In this document: positions 54,214 to 62,086 of the stretch, one piece after another | Layout of the letters: the number at the start of each line of letters is the position of its first letter | How positions within the stretch are numbered: position 1 is the stretch's first letter | Assembly: GCF_000427335.1 (NCBI RefSeq) | Contig: NZ_ATMR01000102.1 | Coordinates: 1 to 64,000 of the forward strand | Reading direction: 5' to 3' | From: Winogradskyella psychrotolerans RS-3 | Lineage (GTDB): Bacteria > Bacteroidota > Bacteroidia > Flavobacteriales > Flavobacteriaceae | Length of the DNA: 64,000 nucleotides | The notes under the pieces: generated by a model | What the model was told of the DNA's origin: nothing | Database searches by the model: none | Seen by the model: the letters and a program-made list of their open reading frames with translations, nothing else | Program-made: the position numbers and the translations under genes

Positions 54214-54984
54214 CTATAAATTTTGAATATTATTAGTTGTAGAATAATAAGGAATGTGATTATATAGATCGGTTGATGATGAATATACGAATTCTGGATT
54301 CGAAACCTGGTTTTCCATAAATTCGCCTTTGTTATAGACTTCCCAAACCGTCAACTTATTTAGTTTACCAGAGTCACTGTTAATCTCAAGTTTATGTCTA
54401 TGAATCATTTTGTCTACTGATTTCTGATCGGCTAATCTCATAGTTTTACTAGAGCCACTTTCATTAATGATTTGTGTTTCTGTCCAAAAATATTTTTGAT
54501 TTTTAGCGCTATGATTTTTTGCTTTCCCACCAGTTAAAATAAACTCTATACTTTTATTTGGGGAACTCTTAATGACTTTTAGCTCTTCATCTAACATCAT
54601 TCCTTTTCCTTCTATTATTTGTTCCATGTTATGATACAGGCCCGAATTAGAAGTGTCATTATAATCGTCATGCTTAATTAAATCCATAACGATAATCTTT
54701 TCATCTATTCTGGTCTCTATTATAAAATTTCCATTCGGGATATCTTTTAAAGAGATTTTGGTGTTGTTAGCTTCTACAATAATCAGTTGTTCGTAGTTTT
54801 CATTGAAAATTTCAACTTTTAAAATCTTAGAATCACAACCTAACATTAAGCTGTCTTTGGTAGAGTTTAAACTGTGTTTTAATTCTTTTGCTTTTGGATT
54901 CGTGTTTTGAAGTAAAATTATGTTCTGACCAAAACTTATAGAGGTCAAAAGTAGGACTAATAATGTGCTTATGTTTTTAATCAT
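54214..54984 (-). CDS. Secreted protein of unknown function, tandem paralogue 2
   Basis: The protein has 256 residues with a signal peptide (TLLVLLLTSISFGQ). It matches the neighbouring gene along its length: LLQNTNPKAKELKHSLNST, LKVEIFNENYEQLIIVE, LADQKSVDKMIHRHKLEI, GKLNKLTVWEVYN. The two look like one duplication, with a divergent middle. The gap between them (53988-54213) has no gene. Function is unknown; I find no catalytic motif. Confidence 0.7.
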   Translation of the reverse strand: MIKNISTLLVLLLTSISFGQNIILLQNTNPKAKELKHSLNSTKDSLMLGCDSKILKVEIFNENYEQLIIVEANNTKISLKDIPNGNFIIETRIDEKIIVMDLIKHDDYNDTSNSGLYHNMEQIIEGKGMMLDEELKVIKSSPNKSIEFILTGGKAKNHSAKNQKYFWTETQIINESGSSKTMRLADQKSVDKMIHRHKLEINSDSGKLNKLTVWEVYNKGEFMENQVSNPEFVYSSSTDLYNHIPYYSTTNNIQNL

Positions 54985-55212
54985 AACAATTATATTTTTA
55001 GATTAGAGAACTTGCAAATAAGCTGTTTTGGGACATCAATATTTGATTAGTATACTACTAAGTTATCACCATAAATTGATAGATAATGATATTCAAGATG
55101 TGTTACGTTTTTCCTAGATAATACACTTAAGTCCTCGTTGTAAGGCAGATAAACAAGATTTAATTACACCTTATTTCAGCCATTTTGAATTGTATTTTTC
55201 TTAAATTAGCCT

Positions 55213-55836
55213 ATGCGGAAAATAGTATTTGGTGTTATCTTAACCTTAATTGTTGTATTCACTTTTAGATATTGTGATGATAAACAGGAAGATAAAATTG
55301 TACTAAAAGAAAGTAGTGCTTTAATTCAAGAGCAAATTAAGAATGTTGGTAAACTTGTGGTTACCGAAGGTCATTTTAGTGAAGTGTTCACATACAAGAA
55401 TTCTAAAGGTGTTTTCGGTGATTTAATTTCAGCAGAAAAGAAAGCTTTAGTCATCGTAAATGCAGATGTAACTATTGGTTACGATTTAAGTAAAATTGAA
55501 TATAAAATTGATGAAGCAACTAAAACACTTCAAATCCTAAGTATTCCTAAAGAAGAAATTAAAATCAGTCCAGATTTTGAATATTACGATATGCAGGCGG
55601 ATTATCTTAATCCATTCGAGGCCAAAGACTATAATAGTATAAAGGAGACGGTGAACAAGTCGCTAATGAAAAAGATTGAAGCGTCTGACTTAAAATCGAA
55701 TGCACAAAACAGACTAATTAGCGAATTGGCTAAGTTCTTTATGTTGACTAATTCTTTAGGTTGGACACTAGAATACAATCAAAGTCCTATTTCAGAATTA
55801 AGTGAGCTTAATAATTTAGAACGTATATTCGATTAA
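55213..55836 (+). CDS. DUF4230 protein
   Basis: The protein has 207 residues with an N-terminal signal anchor (IVFGVILTLIVVFTFRY). The rest fits DUF4230: VGKLVVTEGHFSEVFTYKN, KKALVIVNADVTIGYDLSKI, LSIPKEEIKISPDFEYYDMQ. Function is unknown; it is probably held at the inner membrane facing the periplasm. It is convergent with the rhodanese gene, 3 bp apart. Confidence 0.85.
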   Translation: MRKIVFGVILTLIVVFTFRYCDDKQEDKIVLKESSALIQEQIKNVGKLVVTEGHFSEVFTYKNSKGVFGDLISAEKKALVIVNADVTIGYDLSKIEYKIDEATKTLQILSIPKEEIKISPDFEYYDMQADYLNPFEAKDYNSIKETVNKSLMKKIEASDLKSNAQNRLISELAKFFMLTNSLGWTLEYNQSPISELSELNNLERIFD

Positions 55837-55839
55837 AAC

Positions 55840-56148
55840 TTAGCTCAACTTCCGTTGTAGGCTACTCATTCCGCCACCATTTATAGCATCAACACCTTTA
55901 GACTTCAGTAGACTTGCTGCACTACCAGAACGCATGCCACTTGCACAATAGGCTATAACAGGTTTGTTCAACTTCTTAACTTCATTAAATCTATCACCTA
56001 ATTCCTGAACCGGAATATGTACTGCATTTTTAATATGACCGCCTTGGTATTCGCTAGGTGTTCTAACATCTAAAATTACAGCATCTTTTTTTAAGTATTC
56101 TGCAACCTTGTTAGTCGATTTTCCAAATAGAGCATTTAATAGTCCCAT
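55840..56148 (-). CDS. Rhodanese-like protein
   Basis: From ATG 56148 the protein has 102 residues, a single rhodanese domain with VILDVRTPSEYQGGHIKNAVHIP in part and the active loop YCASGMRSGSAA with catalytic Cys. It could transfer sulfane sulfur; the natural partner is not evident. The upstream ATG at 56202 adds 18 residues unlike the family. Confidence 0.87.
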   Translation of the reverse strand: MGLLNALFGKSTNKVAEYLKKDAVILDVRTPSEYQGGHIKNAVHIPVQELGDRFNEVKKLNKPVIAYCASGMRSGSAASLLKSKGVDAINGGGMSSLQRKLS

Positions 56149-56261
56149 GGTATTTATTTTTAAGCAAACTTCTGAAAAGTTAAAAGAAGCCTTCGTAACC
56201 AAAGTTACATTAAAATTACGTTGCGCTTAAAATTCTGACTATTTTAGTACTTTAGAGCGCC

Positions 56262-56831
56262 ATGAAACAAGAGACACGTCAAGAAGAAATTATAAGAGTT
56301 GCAGCCAAACTCTTTAAAGAAAAAGGTTATAGTGCAGTTACTATGCGAGATTTAGCCACAGCTATGAATATCAAAGCTGCGAGTTTATACAATCATATCA
56401 ATTCCAAACAAGATATATTAGAAAGCATCATTATTTCTATCGCAGAAAAATTTACAGTAGGTATGACCTCCGTTCTTGCAAGTAATGCTACTTGTATCGA
56501 AAAACTAAAAGAAATTATTGCGCTTCATGTCGAAATTTCAAGTCAAAACATTTATGGTATGGCAGCTTTAAATCACGACTGGATGCATTTAGAATCGCAA
56601 TTAAATCATTACAAAAAGTTGCGTAGCGATTATGAAAACGATTTTAAAACGATTCTTATCGAAGGTGTAAATTCAGGTGAAATCATAGATATAAAACCAG
56701 ATGTGATGATGTTTTCCATCTTAACCACCTTGCGTTCTCTTTATTTATGGATACCCAAGAAGGAAGATGTAAACCTTAAAGAACTCACCAATAACCTTAA
56801 TGAAATTCTTATAAAAGGTGTTGTGAAATAA
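56262..56831 (+). CDS. TetR/AcrR-family regulator of the paa operon
   Basis: The protein has 189 residues. Residues about 5-52 are the TetR helix-turn-helix (EEIIRVAAKLFKEKGYSAVTM, LATAMNIKAASLYNHINSK); the rest is an all-helical ligand-binding part. It stands at the head of the phenylacetate genes and a TetR-sized inverted repeat lies 28 bp after its stop, over the paaE promoter start. By analogy with PaaR-type repressors the inducer is probably phenylacetyl-CoA; this is inferred. Confidence 0.88.
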   Translation: MKQETRQEEIIRVAAKLFKEKGYSAVTMRDLATAMNIKAASLYNHINSKQDILESIIISIAEKFTVGMTSVLASNATCIEKLKEIIALHVEISSQNIYGMAALNHDWMHLESQLNHYKKLRSDYENDFKTILIEGVNSGEIIDIKPDVMMFSILTTLRSLYLWIPKKEDVNLKELTNNLNEILIKGVVK

Positions 56832-56847
56832 ATTTAAATTTATTTAC

Positions 56848-56884
56848 TAACTTTGTCAAACAAACTAACAAGTGTTAGTTTGTT
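56848..56884 (+). promoter_or_regulatory. paa operon promoter and TetR operator
   Basis: TAACTTTG (56848-56855) is an exact -7 box. AACAAACTAAC (56859-56869) and GTTAGTTTGTT (56874-56884) form an 11-bp perfect inverted repeat with a 4-bp spacer, placed on the expected start of transcription. Binding there would block the polymerase. The paaE ATG follows at 56900. Confidence 0.65.
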
Positions 56885-56899
56885 AGTTCAACAACTTCT

Positions 56900-57973
56900 A
56901 TGGCACAGTTTTATAAGCTTAAAATTAAAGATATATATAAGGAAACCGAAGATACTTCAGTCATAACCTTTGAAGTTCCCTTGGAATTACACAGTGCATT
57001 CAAATTTCGTCAAGGTCAGCATTTAACTTTAAAAGCAGACATTAACGGAGAAGATGTACGTCGTTCGTATTCACTTTGCTCAAGTCCATTAGACGGTCAA
57101 TGGAAAGTTGCGGTAAAGCTAATTCCAGGCGGAAAATTTTCAACCTATATAAATGAGGAATTAAAAGCCGGTGACCAACTAGAAGTAATGTCCCCTAGCG
57201 GAACATTTGGTGTAGAAGTCAATGCAGAAAAAGGAAAGAATTATTTGTTCTTTGCTGCCGGAAGTGGTGTTACACCAGTTTTGTCAATGGTTAAAGCACA
57301 TTTGCAGGCAGAACCAAATTCGACTTGTAAATTATTTTACGTTAATAAGACCGCAAAATCCATTATCTTTAAGGAAGAGTTAGAGCAACTTCGGAATACC
57401 TATTTTGGAAGATTTGAGATTTATTATTTCTTAACCAAAGAACGAAGAGATATCGAATTGTTCAACGGGAGATTTGATGATGAAAAGATGCAAGTTTTAA
57501 CAAAAACATTTATAGATATTCCAGATACAAGTGAAGTGTTTTTGTGTGGTCCAGAAAAGATGGTCAATTACGTCAGTGAATATTTAATTAATGCAGGATT
57601 ACCAAAAGAACTCGTGCATTATGAGCTGTTTGTAACCGGACTTTCAGATGAGGATATAAAGCGAGCAGAGCGTTTAGCACAGCAAAATGTAGAAGGCGTT
57701 GAGGTTACTATTGTCGATGGCGGAAAAGAATTCGTTTTCACCATGACCAAAGAATACGATAATATATTAGATGCCGCCTTGGGTGCAGGTGCAGATTTGC
57801 CTTTCGCATGTAAAGGAGGCGTTTGTAGTACTTGTAAATGTAAAGTCATTGATGGTGCAGTTGAAATGAAAATCAATTACGCACTAGACGAAAAAGAAGT
57901 GTCACAAAATTTAGTACTGAGTTGTCAAGCCGTACCAACAACAGATAAAGTAGTTGTCGATTTTGACGTCTAA
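56900..57973 (+). CDS. paaE: Phenylacetyl-CoA epoxidase reductase subunit
   Basis: The protein has 357 residues: an FNR-type FAD/NADPH part (residues about 1-230; RRSYSLCSSPL binds FAD, FAAGSGVTPVLSMVK and FLCGPEKMV bind NADPH) and a C-terminal plant-type [2Fe-2S] domain with CKGGVCSTCKC (C-x4-C-x2-C) and a distant fourth Cys in VLSCQAVP. It passes electrons from NADPH to the PaaA di-iron site. Confidence 0.95.
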   Translation: MAQFYKLKIKDIYKETEDTSVITFEVPLELHSAFKFRQGQHLTLKADINGEDVRRSYSLCSSPLDGQWKVAVKLIPGGKFSTYINEELKAGDQLEVMSPSGTFGVEVNAEKGKNYLFFAAGSGVTPVLSMVKAHLQAEPNSTCKLFYVNKTAKSIIFKEELEQLRNTYFGRFEIYYFLTKERRDIELFNGRFDDEKMQVLTKTFIDIPDTSEVFLCGPEKMVNYVSEYLINAGLPKELVHYELFVTGLSDEDIKRAERLAQQNVEGVEVTIVDGGKEFVFTMTKEYDNILDAALGAGADLPFACKGGVCSTCKCKVIDGAVEMKINYALDEKEVSQNLVLSCQAVPTTDKVVVDFDV

Positions 57974-58037
57974 AAGTCCCTTTGAAAAAAGGCATCTTAT
58001 GAATAATAACAAGTTCATGAATTGAAATAAAAATTTT

Positions 58038-58124
58038 GGCGTTACCCAAAAAAGGGTCAGGCTTTCCGCTTAAATCTTTTTTGAAAAAGACAAAAAAGGA
58101 TAACGCTGCAATCCTTAACGCGCC
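58038..58124. repeat. GGCGTTACCC...TTAACGCGCC repeat, copy 2
   Basis: This is an 87-bp element with the ends shared with 39185-39444: GGCGTTACCC...GGGTCAGGC at the left and GCAATCCTTAACGCGCC at the right. The inside has a pairing TCTTTTTTG/CAAAAAAGGA-like stem. It lies between paaE and paaA and probably affects the mRNA there. Confidence 0.6.
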
Positions 58125-58205
58125 AACAGCAAAAGGCCAACAGCCAACAGCTAATAAAAAATAAAGTTCAACAAGCTAAAGGCAAATAGCCAAAAGCTAA
58201 AAGCT
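58122..58205. repeat. Degenerate short tandem repeats before paaA
   Basis: GCCAACAGC occurs at 58122-58130 and again twice in tandem form within 58136-58151. It is followed by GCTAAAGGC, AGCCAAAAGCTAAAAGC and similar strings up to the paaA start. They look like slippage-made copies of a seven- to nine-base unit. Confidence 0.5.
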
Positions 58206-58212
58206 TAAAAAA

Positions 58213-59502
58213 ATGAGTGAAGAACAAATAAAAAATCTAGAAGAACAATTCGAAGCTCGTATCGCAAGAGACGAGAAAATCGAACCTAAAGACTGGATGC
58301 CAGAAAAATATCGTAAAACGCATATTCGTCAGATGTCGCAACACGCACATTCCGAAATTGTAGGCATGCTTCCCGAAGGCAATTGGATAACTAGAGCACC
58401 TTCGTTGAGACGAAAAGTGGCCTTATTAGCTAAAGTTCAAGATGAAGCTGGTCATGGTTTATACCTCTATTCCGCTTGTGAAACTTTAGGGGTTTCTCGC
58501 GATGAGTTATACGAACAATTGCATTCCGGAAAAGCGAAGTATTCTTCCATATTTAATTACCCAACAATTACTTGGGCAGATATGGGAGCTGTAGGTTGGC
58601 TAGTTGATGGTGCTGCGATTATAAATCAAGTACCTCTATGTAATACGTCTTACGGTCCTTATGCAAGAGCAATGGTTCGTGTGTGTAAAGAAGAAAGTTT
58701 TCATCAACGTCAAGGTTTCGAGATTATGATGAAACTAGCAAACGGAACACCAGTGCAGAAAGATATGGCACAAGACGCTTTAAACCGTTGGTGGTGGCCA
58801 AGCTTAATGATGTTAGGTCCAACAGACGCAGAATCTATACATACAGAACAATCCATGAAATGGAAATTGAAACGAAAATCGAATGATGATTTGCGTCAGC
58901 AATTTATAGACCAAACGGTTCCTCAAGCCGAATTAATTGGACTTGCCATTCCAGATCCAGATTTAAAATGGAACGAGGAACGTCAAAGCTATGATTTCGG
59001 AGAAATTAATTGGGATGAGTTTTGGCAAGTCGTCAAAGGTCATGGACCTTGTAATAAAGAACGAATGAAAGCAAGAGTTGGTGCATGGGAAGAAGGAGAA
59101 TGGGTTAGAGATGCAGCTATGGCTTATGCCGAAAAGAAACAAGCAAGAAACAAAACAAGCAATTTAATTATCCTGCAAGGTTTTCAAAACCTTGTAGGTG
59201 TTAACTATAATATTATGTCAACAAAAAACTGGCCACTTTGGGAAATCTTCGTAAGAAGTAAAAATGGATTAGAACACCGTCATTTCGGAAGCCTTCATGC
59301 TGCAGATGCAGAGATGGCTTTAGAAAATGCAAGAGATGTATATACAAGACGAAATGAAGGTGTGAGTATTTGGGTTGTGGAATCAATAAATATCACAGCA
59401 TCAAATCCAGAACACAATGGTGAAATGTTTGAGCCTGCTCAAGATAAAGTCTATCGTCATCCAACATTTTACGATCTACCAGACGAGGTGAAGCATATGT
59501 AA
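58213..59502 (+). CDS. paaA: Phenylacetyl-CoA epoxidase subunits PaaA and PaaB in one reading frame
   Basis: One frame of 429 residues covers both subunits. Residues about 1-316 are PaaA, the catalytic di-iron subunit ([15 protein letters not shown] and [13 protein letters not shown] hold the iron ligands). Residues 335-429 are a complete PaaB ([25 protein letters not shown] cited as [15 protein letters not shown], to PDEVKHM, 95 residues). The 18 linker codons between them are read from a palindromic repeat at 59172-59198. PaaB's own ATG (59215-59217) survives, so separate PaaB could still be made. With PaaC, PaaD and PaaE it epoxidises phenylacetyl-CoA. Confidence 0.92.
   Translation: MSEEQIKNLEEQFEARIARDEKIEPKDWMPEKYRKTHIRQMSQHAHSEIVGMLPEGNWITRAPSLRRKVALLAKVQDEAGHGLYLYSACETLGVSRDELYEQLHSGKAKYSSIFNYPTITWADMGAVGWLVDGAAIINQVPLCNTSYGPYARAMVRVCKEESFHQRQGFEIMMKLANGTPVQKDMAQDALNRWWWPSLMMLGPTDAESIHTEQSMKWKLKRKSNDDLRQQFIDQTVPQAELIGLAIPDPDLKWNEERQSYDFGEINWDEFWQVVKGHGPCNKERMKARVGAWEEGEWVRDAAMAYAEKKQARNKTSNLIILQGFQNLVGVNYNIMSTKNWPLWEIFVRSKNGLEHRHFGSLHAADAEMALENARDVYTRRNEGVSIWVVESINITASNPEHNGEMFEPAQDKVYRHPTFYDLPDEVKHM
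59172..59198. repeat. REP-C palindrome inside the paaA-paaB linker
   Basis: CCTGCAAGGTTTT and AAAACCTTGTAGG flank a central C, a near-perfect 27-bp palindrome. It has no stop codon in the frame used and codes LQGFQNLVG between PaaA and PaaB. Confidence 0.75.
59215..59502 (+). CDS. paaB: PaaB, possible separate translation start within the paaA-paaB frame
   Basis: ATG 59215 begins a 95-residue protein of exactly PaaB size and content ([43 protein letters not shown]). PaaB is a structural subunit of the phenylacetyl-CoA epoxidase complex. In the sequence as given it is in frame with paaA and can be read both ways. Confidence 0.6.
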   Translation: MSTKNWPLWEIFVRSKNGLEHRHFGSLHAADAEMALENARDVYTRRNEGVSIWVVESINITASNPEHNGEMFEPAQDKVYRHPTFYDLPDEVKHM

Positions 59503-59503
59503 A

Positions 59504-59580
59504 ATTCCTGCGAAGGCAGGAATCTCATTTATTCAATCTCAATGTTATTTAGAGTGTCACACTGAGCGCAGTCGAAGTGC
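59504..59580. repeat. REP-A and REP-B palindromic repeats after paaB
   Basis: REP-A (59504-59524, ATTCCTGCGAAGGCAGGAAT) abuts the paaB stop codon. REP-B (59555-59580, beginning TGTCACACTGAGCGCAG and TCGAAG) follows. A second REP-B-like copy is at 63029-63055. Confidence 0.8.
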
Positions 59581-59583
59581 ATA

Positions 59584-59811
59584 GTGAAGAATCTCATTCA
59601 AGACAAAATAAATAAACTGATAATTTGCTTAAAAGAGTTAAGAGAGTCCTTAAGGAATTTAAACATTCAGACTAAAGCAAAATTAATTTCTGAGGAAAGT
59701 ATAAGAGAATTGAAAGATGAAAATGATCAATTAATTCGAATTATTGTAACTAGAATAAAAATATCAATTGAAGGTTTTCGAATTCAAATTCAACTTCAAT
59801 TTCAATTTTGA
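59584..59811 (+). pseudogene. C-terminal relic of a four-helix-bundle (23S rRNA intervening-sequence-type) protein
   Basis: The frame has 75 codons. INKLIICLKELRESLRNLNI and ELKDENDQLIRIIVTRIKI match the second half of the small four-helix-bundle (S23-type) family, whose usual length is near 120 residues. The N-terminal half is absent; the first codons come from the REP-B repeat. The last codons (FRIQIQLQFQF) come from a low-complexity CAATTT tract. It is probably a dead fragment stranded in the paa operon. Confidence 0.55.
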
Positions 59812-59812
59812 T
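59779..59812. repeat. Low-complexity TTCAAN tract before paaC
   Basis: GAATTCAAATTCAACTTC followed by AATTTCAATTTTGA is a degenerate six-base repeat. A related tract is found before paaD at 60579-60648. Confidence 0.55.
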
Positions 59813-59816
59813 TAAA

Positions 59817-60569
59817 ATGAAAGAAAACTTATACAACTATATACTTGGCATAGCAGACAACAGCCTAATCCTCGGTCAAAGACTAGGAGAATTAACAGGT
59901 CACGGTCCAAGTTTAGAAACAGACATCGCCTGTACAAATATCTCATTAGATTTATTTGGTCAAGTACGAAGCTATTTTCAATATGCTGCAAAAATAGCAG
60001 GTGACGATAGAACAGAAGATGATATTGCCATGCTACGTAAAGAGCGTGAATATAAAAATGTGCTGTTGGTAGAACAACCAAATACAAATTTCGCATACAC
60101 GATGGCGCGTCAGTTTTTATTCGATGTTTACCATTTAGCATTTCTTGCCGAATTACAAAAAAGTACCGATTTAACATTGTCAGCAATTGCGAATAAATGT
60201 ATAAAAGAAGTGAGTTACCATGAACGTTTTTCTTCAGATTGGATTAGACGCTTAGGTGACGGTACAGAAGAAAGTAAAGCAAAAATGCAAGAAGCTATTG
60301 ATGGTTTATGGACGTATACCGATGAGTTATTTCATCAAACCGAAACAGATAAAGCTATGGTTACAGAAGGAATAGGAGTTGATGTTACAAAACTAAAAGA
60401 CACTTATTATACAAGAGTGAGTGCCGTTTTAGACGAATCAACTCTTGAAACACCTGAATCGAAGTGGTTTCAAAAAGGGGGTAAAGAAGGAATTCATACG
60501 GAGCATTTAGGCTATTTATTAACGGAGCTTCAGTATATGCAACGTACATATCCTAATATGGAATGGTAA
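59817..60569 (+). CDS. paaC: Phenylacetyl-CoA epoxidase subunit PaaC
   Basis: From ATG 59817 the protein has 250 residues, beginning MKENLYNYILGIADNSLILG. It is a ferritin-like helical structural subunit related to PaaA (GQRLGELTGHGPSLETDIA, FLFDVYHLAFLAELQKS, IHTEHLGYLLTELQYMQR). It keeps no full set of iron ligands and holds PaaA in the complex. The TTG at 59808 was rejected as a start. Confidence 0.92.
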   Translation: MKENLYNYILGIADNSLILGQRLGELTGHGPSLETDIACTNISLDLFGQVRSYFQYAAKIAGDDRTEDDIAMLRKEREYKNVLLVEQPNTNFAYTMARQFLFDVYHLAFLAELQKSTDLTLSAIANKCIKEVSYHERFSSDWIRRLGDGTEESKAKMQEAIDGLWTYTDELFHQTETDKAMVTEGIGVDVTKLKDTYYTRVSAVLDESTLETPESKWFQKGGKEGIHTEHLGYLLTELQYMQRTYPNMEW

Positions 60570-60578
60570 AAAATAAAA

Positions 60579-60648
60579 GAAATTGAAATCGAACTTGAAT
60601 TTGAAAGAAGAACACTTCAAATTCAGTTTCAACTTCAACTTCAAATTC
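60579..60648. repeat. Inverted low-complexity repeat between paaC and paaD
   Basis: TGAATTTGAA (60596-60605) is the exact complement of TTCAAATTCA (60616-60625), and the flanking GAAATTGAAATCGAACT and AACTTCAACTTCAAATTC continue the symmetry imperfectly. A long weak hairpin is expected in the mRNA. Confidence 0.55.
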
Positions 60649-60653
60649 AAAAA

Positions 60654-61154
60654 ATGACAACAACAGAACAAAACATAGACGAAATCTTAATTCCAATTCT
60701 GGAAAAAGTTTCCGATCCCGAAATCCCCGTATTATCCATCATGGATATGGGAGTGGTACGTTCTGCGGTTATAAAAAATAGTATAGTTAAAGTTGAAATC
60801 ACACCAACCTATAGTGGTTGTCCAGCAATGGATGTGATTGGCGATGATATAAAATCAGCATTAAAACAAGCCGGATACGAGTCTAAAATAGAATTGATTT
60901 TACATCCAGCATGGACAACCGATTGGATTACACCAAGAGGAAGAAAAGCATTAGAAGATTACGGAATTGCAGCACCTTTAAGCGCAGAAGCAGATAAAGA
61001 TGTATTGCTTAACGATAAAAGAATAGTTAAGTGCACCAATTGTGGTTCACAAAACACAAGATTAGTAAGTCAGTTTGGTTCCACAGCTTGTAAAGCGCAG
61101 TTTCAATGTGACGATTGTCAAGAACCATTTGATTATTTCAAGTGCTTAAAATAG
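60654..61154 (+). CDS. paaD: Phenylacetyl-CoA epoxidase subunit PaaD
   Basis: The protein has 166 residues. Residues about 1-95 are a MIP18/DUF59-type domain (EKVSDPEIPVLSIMDMGVVR, TPTYSGCPAMDVI) used in Fe-S assembly. Residues about 120-166 are a zinc-ribbon-like Cys cluster (KCTNCGSQNT, ACKAQFQCDDCQEPFDYFKC). It is thought to help mature the metal centres of the epoxidase. Confidence 0.92.
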   Translation: MTTTEQNIDEILIPILEKVSDPEIPVLSIMDMGVVRSAVIKNSIVKVEITPTYSGCPAMDVIGDDIKSALKQAGYESKIELILHPAWTTDWITPRGRKALEDYGIAAPLSAEADKDVLLNDKRIVKCTNCGSQNTRLVSQFGSTACKAQFQCDDCQEPFDYFKCLK

Positions 61155-61220
61155 AAACCTGATGTCAGTTCGAATGAAATTGCTTTTTTGCAATTTTGTA
61201 TCGAGAACAAATAAAAGTTT

Positions 61221-61245
61221 TGTCATTCCTGCGAAGGCAGGAATC
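61221..61245. repeat. REP-A repeat between paaD and paaG
   Basis: TGTCATTCCTGCGAAGG and CAGGAATC make the same palindrome as at 4662 and the other copies. Read in frame with paaG it gives FLRRQES, a false N-terminal extension. Confidence 0.8.
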
Positions 61246-61264
61246 CACAATAAAAGAAAAACAG

Positions 61265-62047
61265 ATGAGTAAAAGTATACTTTTAAAAATAGAAAATAAA
61301 ATAGCATACATAACGCTAAACCGACCAGAAGTATTTAATAGTTTCAATCGTGAAATGGCATTTTTATTGCACGACACATTAGATGCTTGTGAAAAAAATG
61401 AAGAAGTGAGAGCTATTGTTTTAACCGGAAATGGAAAAGCATTTTGTGCTGGTCAAGATTTAAAAGAAGTGACGGATCCAGATTTAAATCCTGGATTCAA
61501 AAAAATATTAGAAGAGCATTATAATCCAATAATTACTAGAATTAGAAATATTAAAAAACCAGTAATCGCAGCTGTAAACGGTGTAGCAGCAGGAGCGGGA
61601 GCAAACATTGCTTTAGCTTGTGATATTGTTGTTGCTCACGAAAAAGTAAGTTTCATTCAAGCGTTTAGTTTAATAGGTCTGGTTCCGGATAGTGCAGGTA
61701 CATTCTTTTTGCCAAGACTAATCGGTTTTCAAAAAGCATTAGCGTTAGCCATGTTAGGTGATAAAATTGGAGCTGAGGAAGCTGAAAAAATGGGCATGAT
61801 TTATAAAATGATTCCATTAGAAAGTTTTGAAGAAGATGTCGATAAGTTAGCTTTGAAACTCGCAAACATGCCTACAAAAGCATTGGGTATGATTAAAGAA
61901 TTATTCAATAAATCAATGACCAATGATTTAGAATCGCAATTAGCTTTAGAATCTAAATTACAAATTGAAGCCGCACAAAGCGAAGATTACAAAGAAGGAG
62001 TGGCTGCATTTATAGAAAAACGTCAACCAAATTTTAAAGGAAACTAA
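61265..62047 (+). CDS. paaG: Enoyl-CoA hydratase/isomerase, probable ring-epoxide isomerase PaaG
   Basis: From ATG 61265 the protein has 260 residues (MSKSILLKIENKIAYITLNRP). Crotonase-fold motifs are GNGKAFCAGQDLKEV and AAVNGVAAGAGANIALACDIV in part, and FSLIGLVPDSAGTFFLPRL, with Asp in the PaaG position. It should isomerise the 1,2-epoxide of phenylacetyl-CoA to the oxepin. A PaaF-type hydratase is less likely. The earlier ATG (61196) reads through the REP-A repeat and was rejected. Confidence 0.88.
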   Translation: MSKSILLKIENKIAYITLNRPEVFNSFNREMAFLLHDTLDACEKNEEVRAIVLTGNGKAFCAGQDLKEVTDPDLNPGFKKILEEHYNPIITRIRNIKKPVIAAVNGVAAGAGANIALACDIVVAHEKVSFIQAFSLIGLVPDSAGTFFLPRLIGFQKALALAMLGDKIGAEEAEKMGMIYKMIPLESFEEDVDKLALKLANMPTKALGMIKELFNKSMTNDLESQLALESKLQIEAAQSEDYKEGVAAFIEKRQPNFKGN

Positions 62048-62052
62048 AGTTT

Positions 62053-62077
62053 TGTCATTCCTGCGAAGGCAGGAATC
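62053..62077. repeat. REP-A repeat between paaG and the PLP enzyme gene
   Basis: TGTCATTCCTGCGAAGGC followed by AGGAATC, 6 bp after the paaG stop codon. Confidence 0.8.
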
Positions 62078-62086
62078 TATTATAGG

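Noticed and set aside
59812..60186. 124-codon minus-strand frame opposite paaC
   Set aside because: It is fully antisense to a well-supported paaC and its translation resembles no protein.
61196..61264. Start of paaG at ATG 61196, which gives a longer N-terminus with FLRRQES
   Set aside because: That stretch is the REP-A repeat read in frame; the family begins at MSKSILLKIENK (61265).
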